Source of the DNA: Vibrio sp. 14G-20
GTDB lineage: Bacteria > Pseudomonadota > Gammaproteobacteria > Enterobacterales > Vibrionaceae
Reading direction: 5' to 3'
Assembly (NCBI RefSeq): GCF_026241515.1
Contig: NZ_JAPHPW010000020.1
Span: 24,721-88,720, forward strand
Length of the DNA: 64,000 nucleotides
Shown: positions 9,215 to 19,023 of the stretch, piece after piece
How positions within the stretch are numbered: the first letter of the stretch is position 1
Layout of the letters: each line of letters starts with the position of its first letter
The notes under the pieces: model-generated
Seen by the model: the letters and a program-made list of their open reading frames with translations, nothing else
Told to the model about the DNA's origin: nothing
The model's database searches: none
Made by a program: the position numbers and the translations under genes

Positions 9215-11575
9215 ATGGCGATGCAAAGACTCAATACAGAACAGCTGTATCAGGTAGCGGATTTAGAAAAGCTACCCTGTAAGTCGACCAAAGAACTGGC
9301 TCCAATTGACGAAATCGTCGGGCAGGAACGGGCACAAAAGGCCGTTGAGTTCGCGATGTCAATCAAGGAAAAGGGTTACAACATTTATGCGATAGGGCGA
9401 AATGGTCTTGGTAAACGCACCATGATCTTGCGCTATCTGAACCGTCATCCTCAAGAAGTGCAGGAGCTTTTTGATTGGTGTTATATCGCGAACTTTGAAG
9501 ATATTCGTACACCTAAGGTACTGAAATTGCCGCGTGGCGTTGGCAGCAGTTTAAAGCAAGATATTGAAAAATTGATGCGTAAACTGTTGAAAGGTATGCC
9601 TCTAGCGTTTGACAACGAGATGTACTTTAGCCGTGCTGACAGGCTTAAAAACCAATTAGCAGCTAAGCAACAAGCCGCATTAGAAAGCATTAGCCAAGAA
9701 GCGAAAGACAAGGGCATTAACCTGACGATCACCACTCAGGGTGATTACCAGTTTGTGGCAATGAATGGCGATGATCTTCATACCGAAGAGAGCTTTGAGC
9801 TGCTTTCACCGGAAGAACAAGATCAATTCGATAAAACCATTGATGGGTTGGAAGTCGGGCTGCGAACCATTTCTCGTGAATTGACGGAGCTTGAAGAAAC
9901 GTACACTGAGAAAATTCAAAAGCTGAATGATGATACGGCGCGAGATGTGATCACTCACTTCATCAAGCAATTGAAGAAGGATTACAGTCAATACCCAGAT
10001 ATCAAAAAGTACCTAACGGCACTGCGGAAAGACATTGTCGACAACGCTGACATCTTCCTGGAAGAGAGCACGGAACAAGCAGAAGTTGCAACGGCCTCTC
10101 TGGATAAGAAAATGCCGCGTCGCTACAAGGTTAATGTGATTGTGAGCCAGAAGGAGGAGACTCTACCAATCGTGGTTGAAGAGAATCCAAATTATCACTC
10201 TCTGTTTGGCTATGTAGAAACGGCAACGTTTAAGGGCACCGTATTTACTGACTTCTCATTGATTCGCGCAGGTAGCTTACACAGAGCCAATGGCGGCGTA
10301 TTACTGATGGACGCGGTGAAGGTACTTGAGCAGCCGTACGTTTGGGAAGGCTTGAAACGAGCGCTGCGTTCACGTCAATTGAGTTTCACTTCATTAGAAA
10401 AAGAGGTGACCTTAACGGGCGCGGTATCGCTTGATCCAGAACCGATTCCATTGGACGTTAAGATCATCCTGTTTGGCGATTACCGAACTTACCAACTGCT
10501 GCAACACTACGATGCAGAGTTTGGTGAATTGTTCCGTGTGACAGCCGATTTCGAAGATGAGATGAAGCGTACTCCCGATTCTGAAATGCATTACGCGCGC
10601 TTTATTTCGAGCATCGTGCACGACAACAACATGTTGCATTGTGACCGAAAAGCGATTGCTCGCATTATTGAGCACAGCTCTCGTCAGGCGGGTGACCAAG
10701 GTAAATTGTCTCTGCACTCAGCGCACATTGCTAATCTGCTTCGTGAGTCAAACTACGTGGCGAGAGGCTCAAAATCGAATCTGATTCGTGCAACGCACGT
10801 CGACCAAGCGTTATCTAACCAACAGATGCGTGTCGGACGACTGCAAGACAGCGTGATGGAAACCTTCACTAACGGCACAACGCTAATCCATGTCGATGGT
10901 CAGGCGGTTGGACAAGTGAATGCGTTGTCTGTACTTAGTACGACGGATCATATGTTTGGTGCACCGAACCGAATCACGGCAACCACCGCTTACGGTGATG
11001 GTGAAGTGATTGATATTGAAAGAAACGTAGACCTAGGTGGCAGTATTCACTCGAAAGGGGTAATGATCTTGTCGGCTTACCTTTCTTCTGTGTTTGGTAA
11101 GACAGCAAAAGTCCCGCTCACCACTAACATCACCTTCGAACAATCGTATGGTGGCGTCGATGGTGACAGTGCGAGTATGGCCGAGTTCTGTGCGGTGGTG
11201 TCAGCGTTTTCTAAGCAGCCAAACCGTCAAGATATCGCAATTACTGGCTCTATGAACCAGTTTGGTGAGTCTCAGCCAATTGGTGGTGTGAACGAGAAAA
11301 TTGAAGGTTTCTTTGATGTGTGTGAAATCAAAGGGCGTTCAAACGAACAAGGGGTGATCATCCCGCGTTCAAATGTTCACAACCTGATGCTACGCAGCGA
11401 TATCGTGAGAGCGGTTGAAAAGGGCGAGTTTAATATCTGGGCGATTGACCATGTAACAGAGGCGATTGAGCTGTTCACAGGCAAAGCCGCAGGTGAGGCA
11501 AGTGATGAGGGTAGTTATCCAATTGATACTATCTTTGGTATCGCCCAAGCTAAACTGAACGCACTGCGTAAATAG
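9215..11575 (+). CDS. LonB-type ATP-dependent protease (YcbZ family)
   Basis: A 786-residue AAA+/Lon-like protein. A variant Walker A (GRNGLGKRT) lies near residue 60, followed by a long inserted coiled region (residues about 120-280), the AAA core, and a C-terminal S16 protease domain. The catalytic dyad is visible: Ser652 in DGDSASMAE and Lys695 in GGVNEKIEG. Family members are cytoplasmic or membrane-associated quality-control proteases. AAGGAGG precedes the ATG by six bases. It is monocistronic, followed by a strong terminator. Confidence 0.88.
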   Translation: MAMQRLNTEQLYQVADLEKLPCKSTKELAPIDEIVGQERAQKAVEFAMSIKEKGYNIYAIGRNGLGKRTMILRYLNRHPQEVQELFDWCYIANFEDIRTPKVLKLPRGVGSSLKQDIEKLMRKLLKGMPLAFDNEMYFSRADRLKNQLAAKQQAALESISQEAKDKGINLTITTQGDYQFVAMNGDDLHTEESFELLSPEEQDQFDKTIDGLEVGLRTISRELTELEETYTEKIQKLNDDTARDVITHFIKQLKKDYSQYPDIKKYLTALRKDIVDNADIFLEESTEQAEVATASLDKKMPRRYKVNVIVSQKEETLPIVVEENPNYHSLFGYVETATFKGTVFTDFSLIRAGSLHRANGGVLLMDAVKVLEQPYVWEGLKRALRSRQLSFTSLEKEVTLTGAVSLDPEPIPLDVKIILFGDYRTYQLLQHYDAEFGELFRVTADFEDEMKRTPDSEMHYARFISSIVHDNNMLHCDRKAIARIIEHSSRQAGDQGKLSLHSAHIANLLRESNYVARGSKSNLIRATHVDQALSNQQMRVGRLQDSVMETFTNGTTLIHVDGQAVGQVNALSVLSTTDHMFGAPNRITATTAYGDGEVIDIERNVDLGGSIHSKGVMILSAYLSSVFGKTAKVPLTTNITFEQSYGGVDGDSASMAEFCAVVSAFSKQPNRQDIAITGSMNQFGESQPIGGVNEKIEGFFDVCEIKGRSNEQGVIIPRSNVHNLMLRSDIVRAVEKGEFNIWAIDHVTEAIELFTGKAAGEASDEGSYPIDTIFGIAQAKLNALRK

Positions 11576-11621
11576 CTTGAATATCTAGATAGCTAAACAA
11601 ATAAACAAACAGCCAAAACGC

Positions 11622-11656
11622 AAAAGCCATCGATTATAGAGTCGATGGCTTTTTTA
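11622..11656 (+). terminator. Intrinsic terminator after lonB-like gene
   Basis: AAAAGCCATCGA (11622-11633) pairs with TCGATGGCTTTT, followed by a T-run. Confidence 0.85.
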
Positions 11657-11738
11657 TTGGTTACGATTCGGCTCGCTAGTGAGCTATTCGTTTTTGGCCG
11701 GATTACGGTATTCGGTGAAAGTCGCGTGTTAAAAGGCG

Positions 11739-12485
11739 TCACCCGTTTCGCAAGCAGAGCTTGGTGCCATCGAACTTCAATTTGGCCAACAAGTGTTTGG
11801 CATTAGCTCGGCCAATATCATCAAATTCGACACCGTATCGAGCGTAGTGCGTCGATTTTTGTAGATTACAGACGATGCCTCGCAATGGCGGAATTAATGG
11901 GCCATTGTAGTTCTCAGGGGTTATCTCAATAGACACTCGATCGGCAATCTGAATCGCACGAGAGGTCGGCGAGGTAACGAAACGACAACCACTTTTGGAT
12001 AAATCTCGTATCTCACAGTTTGCTCGTTGGTCGTTGAAGATGATTCTTGAAGCCAGATTCACTTCATAGCGTGTCTCTTTACGCAGCTGAGTCACTTGCA
12101 TCGTGCTTGGTGTAGACAGCACAAGAATAGGGAAGGGTTCACCAATCTTATGATGAATTTGGCTTCTAAAGTGGATAAGCGCGCCTTCACCTCGGAGAGA
12201 ATACGCACGAGCGGTCATCCAAAAACCTTCTTGAAAGAAAAAGTTCAGATCTTCATTGGATACCTCGGGAACCTCAACCACAATACAGTTATCACTGTGC
12301 GTACCGATAAACTTGGTAGTGGCGAGAAACTTCGTGCCAACGGGGGTCGAGACATTTAATGTCAGTTCACTGCCGTGTTCAATCATGGCCAGCGCATCAG
12401 TGCTATTGATGGTGGAAACGGTGCGATTACGAGGGTCTTGAAGTGCCTGATTATGCTCCAAAGGCTTCTTCAGGGGTGCGTTCAT
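11739..12485 (-). CDS. PilZ-domain protein (YcgR-like architecture)
   Basis: A 248-residue cytoplasmic protein. The N-terminal half (residues about 30-130) is a beta-rich YcgR-N-like domain. The C-terminal half is a PilZ domain that starts with the c-di-GMP-binding RKETRY motif and continues with IRDLSKSGCRF, equivalent to the DxSxxG loop. It should bind c-di-GMP and act on motility or surface behaviour, but the target is unknown. The ATG at 12485 follows GGAG by eight bases; a longer in-frame start at 12509 lacks a binding site. No partner gene is adjacent. Confidence 0.85.
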   Translation of the reverse strand: MNAPLKKPLEHNQALQDPRNRTVSTINSTDALAMIEHGSELTLNVSTPVGTKFLATTKFIGTHSDNCIVVEVPEVSNEDLNFFFQEGFWMTARAYSLRGEGALIHFRSQIHHKIGEPFPILVLSTPSTMQVTQLRKETRYEVNLASRIIFNDQRANCEIRDLSKSGCRFVTSPTSRAIQIADRVSIEITPENYNGPLIPPLRGIVCNLQKSTHYARYGVEFDDIGRANAKHLLAKLKFDGTKLCLRNG

Positions 12486-12759
12486 TATATGTTCTCCATG
12501 CGCCAACATGCGTCTGTTAGTTATATTGGTAACTTGCTAACAAGGGGTTATTACGTGCTAGATTTAATGGACGTACTCACATAGATTTATAGAGTGCCTT
12601 CTATCATTGCTGATTTTATATTAAGCCAATTGCACTGAATTATTTACTGTGTTTGTAAGTACTTAGTTTTATTTATATGCACTTGCGTTAGTCTATTACA
12701 AGGAACTCATACTTCAAACTTTTATTGTTTGTCGTATCAATTATTTGCAGGAGTTGAGA

Positions 12760-13044
12760 ATGCAGGCAGTAAAATGGGATCAAGAAGTGAACCAGATCAC
12801 AGTAGAGCTAGAACCCAACCAGTTCGCGGTCGTTAAGTATCAAAAGGACGGAGATGTACTACATATCACGTCGACACGCATTCCTGATGAACTGCAAGGC
12901 AAGGGCTTTGGTAAGGTGATGATGGAGTCGGTATTGCCTGAAATTGAGCAAGCAGGCTTGAAAATTGTGCCGGTTTGTAGCTATGTGGTTCACTACATGA
13001 ATAGGCAGCCACAGTGGTCACATCTTCTATCTGATAAAGCATAA
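12760..13044 (+). CDS. GNAT-like N-acetyltransferase, YjdJ-type small protein
   Basis: A 94-residue single-domain protein with the acetyl-CoA loop QGKGFGKVMM (residues about 49-58) and the C-terminal pattern CSYVVHYMNRQPQW of the short COG2388-type acetyltransferases. The CAGGAG at 12748 fixes the ATG at 12760. The substrate of this family is not established. The next gene starts 12 bp downstream on the same strand, so the two are probably co-transcribed with the transporter that follows. Confidence 0.8.
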   Translation: MQAVKWDQEVNQITVELEPNQFAVVKYQKDGDVLHITSTRIPDELQGKGFGKVMMESVLPEIEQAGLKIVPVCSYVVHYMNRQPQWSHLLSDKA

Positions 13045-13055
13045 CAACGAGTAAT

Positions 13056-14216
13056 ATGTCTCAATCAATATCGTCAAATAATCGAGCTCAACCTGAAGCG
13101 GGTTCAAGTCAAAATCAGCCAGAGCTTTATCAAAATGAGCTTTATCAAAAAATAGCGACCTCGTTGGGGTGTCATGAAGGATTTGATGTCCAAGTGATTC
13201 AACGCCTGTGGGGGGGATATGGCGAGTTAGTTCGCTTGGTCTTTTCTCAAGCAAGCCGTGTTGAACTCAAGAGTGTGATTGTTAAACATGTCGCGTTGCC
13301 AGATAAAGCCGAACATCCGAAAGGGTGGAACACCAAACTTTCTCACCAACGAAAGGTACACTCTTACCAAGTGGAAACAGCTTGGTATCAGTCGTTCACC
13401 CAACAATGGGACGAGCGCTGCCCTGTACCTGTTGGACTGCAATGTGAATTAGAAGAGAATGAGTGGCTGATAGTGATGCAAGACTTAGCGGATATTGGCT
13501 TTCCGTTGATCTCTCAATTTGATGTGCTTGCTACCTCTGACGATCTGGCAACCAAAGAGGCTCAGCTTGAACTGGCGTCTGGTTACACACTAAAAGAGAA
13601 AAAACAACGCGATGCTTGTCTTAAATGGCTCGCTAACTTTCACGCAAAGCACATCAATGTCGATCAAGAACAATCAGCCTCATTGTGGCAAGTCGGTACT
13701 TATTGGCACTTAGATACTCGCCCCGATGAGTTGAATGCATTGGCTGATTTACCATTGAAGAACCAAGCCAAGCACATCGACCGTCTATTAAAAAAATGCC
13801 CATATCAGACCTTAGTCCATGGCGACGCCAAGCTCGCCAACTTTTGTTTTGATTCGGAAAGCGAACGCGTGGCTGCGGTCGATTTCCAATATGTGGGTCT
13901 CGGCTGTGCGCTGAAAGATGTGGCTCTGTTCATGAGCAGCGCGGTGAGGCCGCAAGATTGCGCAGAGCTTGAATCACAAGTCTTAGACACTTACTTCCAA
14001 CACTTGAAAGAAGCATTGGCGCACTATCAACCACAGCTTTCGTTCGATGAGGTAGAAACTGCATGGCGACCAATGTTTTACGTGGCATGGGCTGATTTCC
14101 AACGTTTCGTAAAAGGGTGGAGTCCTGAGCATTGGAAGATTAACCCTTACACTGAGCAGCTGACCTTACAAGTGCTCACTCAATTAGACGAACAGGAGTC
14201 CGTCAATGTTCGATAG
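13056..14216 (+). CDS. Phosphotransferase of the choline kinase/EcKL-like family
   Basis: A 386-residue cytoplasmic kinase-fold protein. The catalytic loop LVHGDAKLANFCF (about residue 253) and the metal-binding AAVDFQYVG (DFQ in place of DFG) are clear. These place it in the aminoglycoside phosphotransferase/choline kinase superfamily, nearest the ecdysteroid-kinase-like (CHK) group. The substrate is a small alcohol that cannot be predicted. Its end overlaps the next gene (an MFS carrier) by 11 bases, so the pair is translationally coupled; kinase and carrier may handle the same compound. Confidence 0.8.
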   Translation: MSQSISSNNRAQPEAGSSQNQPELYQNELYQKIATSLGCHEGFDVQVIQRLWGGYGELVRLVFSQASRVELKSVIVKHVALPDKAEHPKGWNTKLSHQRKVHSYQVETAWYQSFTQQWDERCPVPVGLQCELEENEWLIVMQDLADIGFPLISQFDVLATSDDLATKEAQLELASGYTLKEKKQRDACLKWLANFHAKHINVDQEQSASLWQVGTYWHLDTRPDELNALADLPLKNQAKHIDRLLKKCPYQTLVHGDAKLANFCFDSESERVAAVDFQYVGLGCALKDVALFMSSAVRPQDCAELESQVLDTYFQHLKEALAHYQPQLSFDEVETAWRPMFYVAWADFQRFVKGWSPEHWKINPYTEQLTLQVLTQLDEQESVNVR

Positions 14217-15387
14217 AACCGCGAGCTGGAAAACGCCGCAAAACTTTTTATTACTGATTTCGATTGTTGTGCCGATCGCGTTTTCGAGCTGGATGGCTTT
14301 GCTTAATAACTTCGTGATTGAGAAAGCGAACTTTGATGGTGCGGATATTGGCTTGCTGCAAAGTGTGCGCGAGATTCCGGGCTTCTTAGCGTTTACCGTG
14401 GTGTTTGTGCTGGCTTTCATTCGTGAGCAATGCTTCATGTTGATATCGTTGGCGATGCTCACTGTGGGTACGGCAATTACGGGTTTGTTCCCCTCACTGA
14501 CTGGTTTGCTGTTGACCACCATTTTAATGTCGACGGGCTTTCATTATTTTGAAACGCTGAAGCAGTCTTTGTCACTGCAATGGCTGAGTAAAGAAGAAGC
14601 ACCTGAGATGCTAGGTAAGATGATCTCAGTCGGCGCACTGGCATCCTTAATCACTTACGGGTCTATCTGGGTGATGTTAGAACAGCTAAAGCTCGATTTT
14701 GCTTGGGTGTACGGCATCACTGGCGGTATTGGTTTTATTCTGGTTTTGGTGATGACCTTTGGGTTCCCGGAGTTTCAAACCAATACGCCACAGAATAAGA
14801 AGTTAGTGCTAAGGAAGCGTTACTGGCTCTACTACGCACTGACGTTTATGAGTGGCGCGAGAAGACAAATCTTCACCGTGTTTGCTGGCTTCTTGATGGT
14901 AGAGAAGTTCGGTTACTCGGCTGCCGACGTTACATTGTTGTTCTTAGTTAACTACCTATTTAACTTCTTGTTTGCAAAGCGCATTGGTCGATTTATCGGT
15001 GTGGTTGGCGAGCGCAAAGCGTTGATCTTCGAGTATGTGGGTTTGATTGGTGTGTTTGTCGGTTATGGCTTGGTGCAAAGTGCGGAATGGGCGGCGGCAC
15101 TTTATGTGGTCGATCACCTGTTCTTTGCATTGGCGTTGGCGATCAAAACTTACTTCCAGAAAATCGCAGACCCGGCAGACATGGCATCAACCGCTGGTGT
15201 CTCTTTCACCATCAACCATATTGCCGCAGTCGTTATTCCGGTCGTGTTTGGTGTGATTTGGTTATCGTCCCCTGCAACGGTTTTCTACATCGGTGCTGCG
15301 ATGGCAGCGGTTTCTTTGGCGTTGTCTTTAAACATTCCTAAGACACCTGAAGAAGGCAATGAAGTGCGAATGTTTAGCTGGCGCTAA
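14206..15387 (+). CDS. MFS transporter
   Basis: A 393-residue inner-membrane protein with about 12 hydrophobic segments and a basic central loop (residues about 195-205, NKKLVLRKRYW). It belongs to the major facilitator superfamily; the substrate is unknown. It overlaps the upstream kinase gene by 11 bases. A bidirectional terminator follows at 15416. Confidence 0.8.
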   Translation: MFDRTASWKTPQNFLLLISIVVPIAFSSWMALLNNFVIEKANFDGADIGLLQSVREIPGFLAFTVVFVLAFIREQCFMLISLAMLTVGTAITGLFPSLTGLLLTTILMSTGFHYFETLKQSLSLQWLSKEEAPEMLGKMISVGALASLITYGSIWVMLEQLKLDFAWVYGITGGIGFILVLVMTFGFPEFQTNTPQNKKLVLRKRYWLYYALTFMSGARRQIFTVFAGFLMVEKFGYSAADVTLLFLVNYLFNFLFAKRIGRFIGVVGERKALIFEYVGLIGVFVGYGLVQSAEWAAALYVVDHLFFALALAIKTYFQKIADPADMASTAGVSFTINHIAAVVIPVVFGVIWLSSPATVFYIGAAMAAVSLALSLNIPKTPEEGNEVRMFSWR

Positions 15388-15413
15388 TGTTGGTCTCGAT
15401 ATTATGAAATAAA

Positions 15414-15446
15414 CAAAAAGCTCCAATAGTGATATTGGAGCTTTTT
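15414..15446. terminator. Bidirectional intrinsic terminator
   Basis: AAAAAGCTCCAATA, loop GTGA (15429-15432), TATTGGAGCTTTTT. It serves the convergent MFS and EamA genes. Confidence 0.85.
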
Positions 15447-15495
15447 GTATATGTGGGATGTGTATATCTAATCCGCAAAATAGGTTTCAGGCGGA

Positions 15496-16410
15496 TCAGT
15501 TTCTTACCGTTTTTAATTCGGTACGCAGCTTGAAAATTCCCTTTGGCGCCTTGGTGAGCAAGATGCCACAAAGTAGAGGGATCATCATTAGTAGAGATTG
15601 TTCAGATAGAACCTCACCATTGACGTAGCAAGATATTAGCAACGCAACTACAGGGAAAATGAGGAAGCAGATAGAAGCTTGGAAAGGTGTCGAAACCTGG
15701 CCTAATTTAAAGTAAGCAACAATGCCGCCCACACTCGCGACAAAGCCTAGGTACACCACAGCTGAGATTGAATCCCAAGTGAAAGATTCAACATTTACGT
15801 TCTCGCCCATAGCTGATACGGCAAATAAGAATAGAGCTGCAATTAGGCTCGGTACGGCGTTGTAGGTCAGTACTTCAATGCCTTTGCAGTGCTTTTGAAC
15901 TAATACATACATCACTGCGTGAATCGCAACAGCAAGGCCTAAGCAAACCGTGCCAATTACGTAGTCATCGCCACCCATTTGCATTTCGTTGCCAAGGATT
16001 AAACATAGGCTCACAACAGCAGTAATCAAACCGAATATCTGGTGCTTCGCCAGTCGTAGACCTAAGAATAAGCCAGACATCAGCATCACAGCCACAGGCA
16101 TGTTGGCAAAGATGATCGACGCTAAACCAGAAGAGATGTATTGCTCACCATAGATCATCAACGTAAACGGAATTGCGAAATACATCAGCGCAACAATAAG
16201 CAGCCATTGGCGCTTACCTTTAGGGAACAGCAGAGGTTGGTTGAAGACTTTCGCCAATACCGCAAGCAGAGGAGCTGCAAGTAAAAAGCGTAACGCAGTA
16301 GCAAAAATAGGTGGGATAGAATGCAATGCTACTTCCATAGCGAACCAAGTGGTTCCCCAAATTAAGCAAACAGAGACAAAAAGCAAGATAGTTAGCGACT
16401 TCGAATTCAT
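15496..16410 (-). CDS. EamA-family (DMT) transporter
   Basis: A 304-residue protein with about ten membrane segments in two EamA repeats. The first segment carries LIWGTTWFAMEVAL, typical of the drug/metabolite transporter superfamily. Such proteins export amino acids or other metabolites; the substrate is unknown. It is single and faces a second unrelated operon across a 370-bp AT-rich gap (16411-16780) that holds only a terminator. Confidence 0.8.
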   Translation of the reverse strand: MNSKSLTILLFVSVCLIWGTTWFAMEVALHSIPPIFATALRFLLAAPLLAVLAKVFNQPLLFPKGKRQWLLIVALMYFAIPFTLMIYGEQYISSGLASIIFANMPVAVMLMSGLFLGLRLAKHQIFGLITAVVSLCLILGNEMQMGGDDYVIGTVCLGLAVAIHAVMYVLVQKHCKGIEVLTYNAVPSLIAALFLFAVSAMGENVNVESFTWDSISAVVYLGFVASVGGIVAYFKLGQVSTPFQASICFLIFPVVALLISCYVNGEVLSEQSLLMMIPLLCGILLTKAPKGIFKLRTELKTVRN

Positions 16411-16724
16411 GGTGACTACTCATTAATAATTATTTTAAATCATAGGCTTGTAGCGCCTTAATGACGTGGCACAGTATAGAAAGGTAGTCGGAGAAAAGTT
16501 TTGCCTTTTTATCTCTAATTAAAGTTTTCTGTGGAAATTAAATCTCTAATATAATTATTTTATAGAAAATAAATTCACTTTAGATAGTTAAAGTAAAGTC
16601 ATTATTCTTTGTGAGGTTTTTGTTGAACGATGGAAAGTTAAAACAGAGGAAGAAGCGGCGAAATTGATTTAAGTTGATTACGGTATTCGCAACTGATTGG
16701 AAAGGTTATTACATGAAGCAAAAA

Positions 16725-16756
16725 GCCCCTTTACTCAAACAGATCGTAAAGGGGAG
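16725..16756 (-). terminator. Intrinsic terminator of the lipoprotein/outer-membrane gene pair
   Basis: On the minus strand GTTTACGATC is bounded by CCCCTTTAC and GTAAAGGGG arms (16746-16754 and 16726-16734), followed by CTTTTTGC. Confidence 0.75.
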
Positions 16757-16780
16757 AGAGCTACCACACGAAACGGTAAA

Positions 16781-17440
16781 CTAAAAACGAAGGTTGAAGC
16801 CTAGCTCAACGCTGCCATCAGAACGAAATACGTCTCCCGGACTAACGCGCTTTTGACCGAATGTGTATTTCACATAAGGCTCTACCCATTTAGGTTTTAA
16901 AGTAAAAGTGACATCTTGGCTGTTGTAATAGCCTTTCTCGCCTGTTAATTGGCGATCATGGCTGAAAGAGTAGGAAAAACTCATGTGCTTGGAAGGTGAA
17001 TAGCTCGTACCTATGGTGTTTTTCCATTCGCGATTCGCATCGTGAAGATCGGCTAGCGAGAATTTCCGCCATTCATGCGAAGTGTTGGCAAACAACATGA
17101 TATTTTCTGAAAGCGCCGTTCCGCTAAAAATACCAACGTCATAGATATCAATAAGGTCAGCGCGGCCATAGCTAACGAAAGCTTCGGTGTAAAATTGCCC
17201 TAAGACTAAGCCATAGCCAGTTCCAAGCTCAAGGTAGCCTTCGCTGTCGATCTCTGCATTAATGTTTATCGCATCGGTCGCTTGAATCACGCCTGATACC
17301 GTGCCGACCCAAGTATCACCAGCCTTAGCGGTTTGGAAGCTGAGGCTAGGTTCATGGTAGCTCAGTTGTTGTAGCTGGTGGTCGTTAGCGGAAACACTGA
17401 GTGTCACCAGCATAGCCATTGCCAAAGATATTCGTTTCAT
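16781..17440 (-). CDS. Predicted outer-membrane beta-barrel protein
   Basis: A 219-residue protein with a signal peptide (MKRISLAMAMLVTLSVSANDH, cut near residue 18). Alternating hydrophobic strands and a C-terminal aromatic residue (ELGFNLRF) are typical of outer-membrane barrels recognised by BAM. I do not recognise a named family. It lies 75 bp downstream of the large lipoprotein gene with a hairpin terminator between them, so it may be expressed by partial read-through. Confidence 0.7.
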   Translation of the reverse strand: MKRISLAMAMLVTLSVSANDHQLQQLSYHEPSLSFQTAKAGDTWVGTVSGVIQATDAININAEIDSEGYLELGTGYGLVLGQFYTEAFVSYGRADLIDIYDVGIFSGTALSENIMLFANTSHEWRKFSLADLHDANREWKNTIGTSYSPSKHMSFSYSFSHDRQLTGEKGYYNSQDVTFTLKPKWVEPYVKYTFGQKRVSPGDVFRSDGSVELGFNLRF

Positions 17441-17466
17441 TTCACTTTCAACCTTGGTTCAAACAA

Positions 17467-17495
17467 AAAGGAGCCACTTAGAAAGCGGCTCCTTT
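17467..17495 (-). terminator. Hairpin with T-run between lipoprotein and barrel genes
   Basis: AAAGGAGCC/GGCTCCTTT arms at 17487-17495 and 17467-17475, followed on the minus strand by TTGTTTG. It probably attenuates transcription into the barrel gene. Confidence 0.7.
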
Positions 17496-17515
17496 GCTTT
17501 TATTCACTGTTTTAT

Positions 17516-18853
17516 TTAGCCGCGGCTAACACGGTCTTTTACAGCTTGTTTGATTTGCTGACGTTGCTCTTGTGAAAGTGATTGAACTTTCTGTTTTAGT
17601 TCTGCTTTTTGCTCAGCGGTTAGATTTGGCTTTGCAGGAATCCAGTCATTAACTGCGTCTGAGATAGCTCCTTTCGCAGCCGTGCGAAGTTCATCTACAG
17701 TTTTCTTTTCACCAGTTAATAAGTAGTAGCCCAAAGAATTGCCTTGAAGATCCATTTCAATGTTCGCGATTTTCAACATGGTTAGCTTGTTGTCTTGAGA
17801 CCACTCTTTCGTCATCTCTTTAGTTACAGTCCAAGCTTTCACTCGCATATCTTCATTGATGGCACCAGCACCTTCATTGGCAATAAACGCAAGTGCCAGG
17901 AATTTCTGTTCTTCTTTTGTTAGATGAGTCATTGCTTCTTTGTAAGCGTTCACTGTCTTTACAGAAACAGTGCTGCGGCCTTCATCTCCTGATATAATGA
18001 CACCGGTAGCTGTATCAGTAATTGTTACTTCACTCGCACCTAAAGTGACAACGAGTTTATTATCGTCAACCATTTCGAATTCGAAGCCAACTCCGTAGTC
18101 AGGATCTGTTAAACCCCAGCCGTTGTCAGTATCGCCATCAATAGATACATTAGTGTCTCCTGTCGCACTATCCCATGTGTAGATCATTCCGTCTTTGTGT
18201 ACGGTGACAATGGTAGTTTCAGTCGATACTGAGTAATTGAGGGATGTCCCGTTGTACAGTGTCACGGTGCCTTCGTCGGAACTACCTTTGAATTCACCTA
18301 CAATTTGTCCATCCTTGATAACGTAACCATCATCACTAACTGAGCCGATTAGTTCGTCTCCAACAAAAATCAGTGTTTTTCCATCAACAGGAATTAACTT
18401 AATTGAGCTTGCGCCTTCGTCCCCCCACTTTGGTGGTGTTTCAATAACAACAGAATCTGCAATCAAACGTCCATCGACAACCGTAAGTGTAACTTCGACT
18501 TTTTCACCGTTTACCACGCCGTTAAACACGATTTGGTCGCCTTGATTTTCGATGTGACCAATTTCATTGTGGTCGTTATCAGTAACAACACCATCTTCAA
18601 TGTGATACAGGTTGCCATCAATTAAAACTAAAGTGGTTGTTTCACCATTTTCACTCGATATATCACGAATAATTAATGCGTTGTAGTTGCCTTCATCACC
18701 GACTACACGAGCTGCGTCCAAGTTTTCGCCTTGGAAGTAAGTAACATCTGCAATCCCATCTTGAGCTGCTGGTGGATTGCTACTTGAACCAGAAGAAGAA
18801 CAACCAGCAAGGAATGTTGCCGCAATAGCAGCGCTCAGTAATTTTAGTTTCAT
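17516..18853 (-). CDS. Large secreted lipoprotein, function unknown
   Basis: A 445-residue protein with a lipoprotein signal (MKLKLLSAAIAATFLAGC, lipobox LAGC at Cys18) and a Ser/Gly linker. The middle part (residues about 40-290) is a run of short beta repeats rich in Asp, Gly and Thr. The C-terminal 100 residues are helical and charged (ending LSQEQRQQIKQAVKDRV). No domain is recognised. It heads the leftward pair with the barrel protein, which suggests a shared outer-membrane role. This is inference. Confidence 0.7.
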   Translation of the reverse strand: MKLKLLSAAIAATFLAGCSSSGSSSNPPAAQDGIADVTYFQGENLDAARVVGDEGNYNALIIRDISSENGETTTLVLIDGNLYHIEDGVVTDNDHNEIGHIENQGDQIVFNGVVNGEKVEVTLTVVDGRLIADSVVIETPPKWGDEGASSIKLIPVDGKTLIFVGDELIGSVSDDGYVIKDGQIVGEFKGSSDEGTVTLYNGTSLNYSVSTETTIVTVHKDGMIYTWDSATGDTNVSIDGDTDNGWGLTDPDYGVGFEFEMVDDNKLVVTLGASEVTITDTATGVIISGDEGRSTVSVKTVNAYKEAMTHLTKEEQKFLALAFIANEGAGAINEDMRVKAWTVTKEMTKEWSQDNKLTMLKIANIEMDLQGNSLGYYLLTGEKKTVDELRTAAKGAISDAVNDWIPAKPNLTAEQKAELKQKVQSLSQEQRQQIKQAVKDRVSRG

Positions 18854-18946
18854 GGTTTACTCTCAAATAATTGTTAGGAACAAAGTTTGCTTCTTGCAGT
18901 GTTATGTGGCGTTCCTAGCCGATGAGAGAAGTATATGGACTGAACA

Positions 18947-18980
18947 AAAAAGCCTCTAATCTCTTAAAAGAATAGAGGCC
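18947..18980 (-). terminator. Intrinsic terminator after the LysR gene
   Basis: On the minus strand GCCTCTA ... TAGAGGC followed by TTTTTTG. Confidence 0.7.
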
Positions 18981-19023
18981 TTAACGATGAGTTATTAATG
19001 AAACAGAGTAAAGAGGGTGATAA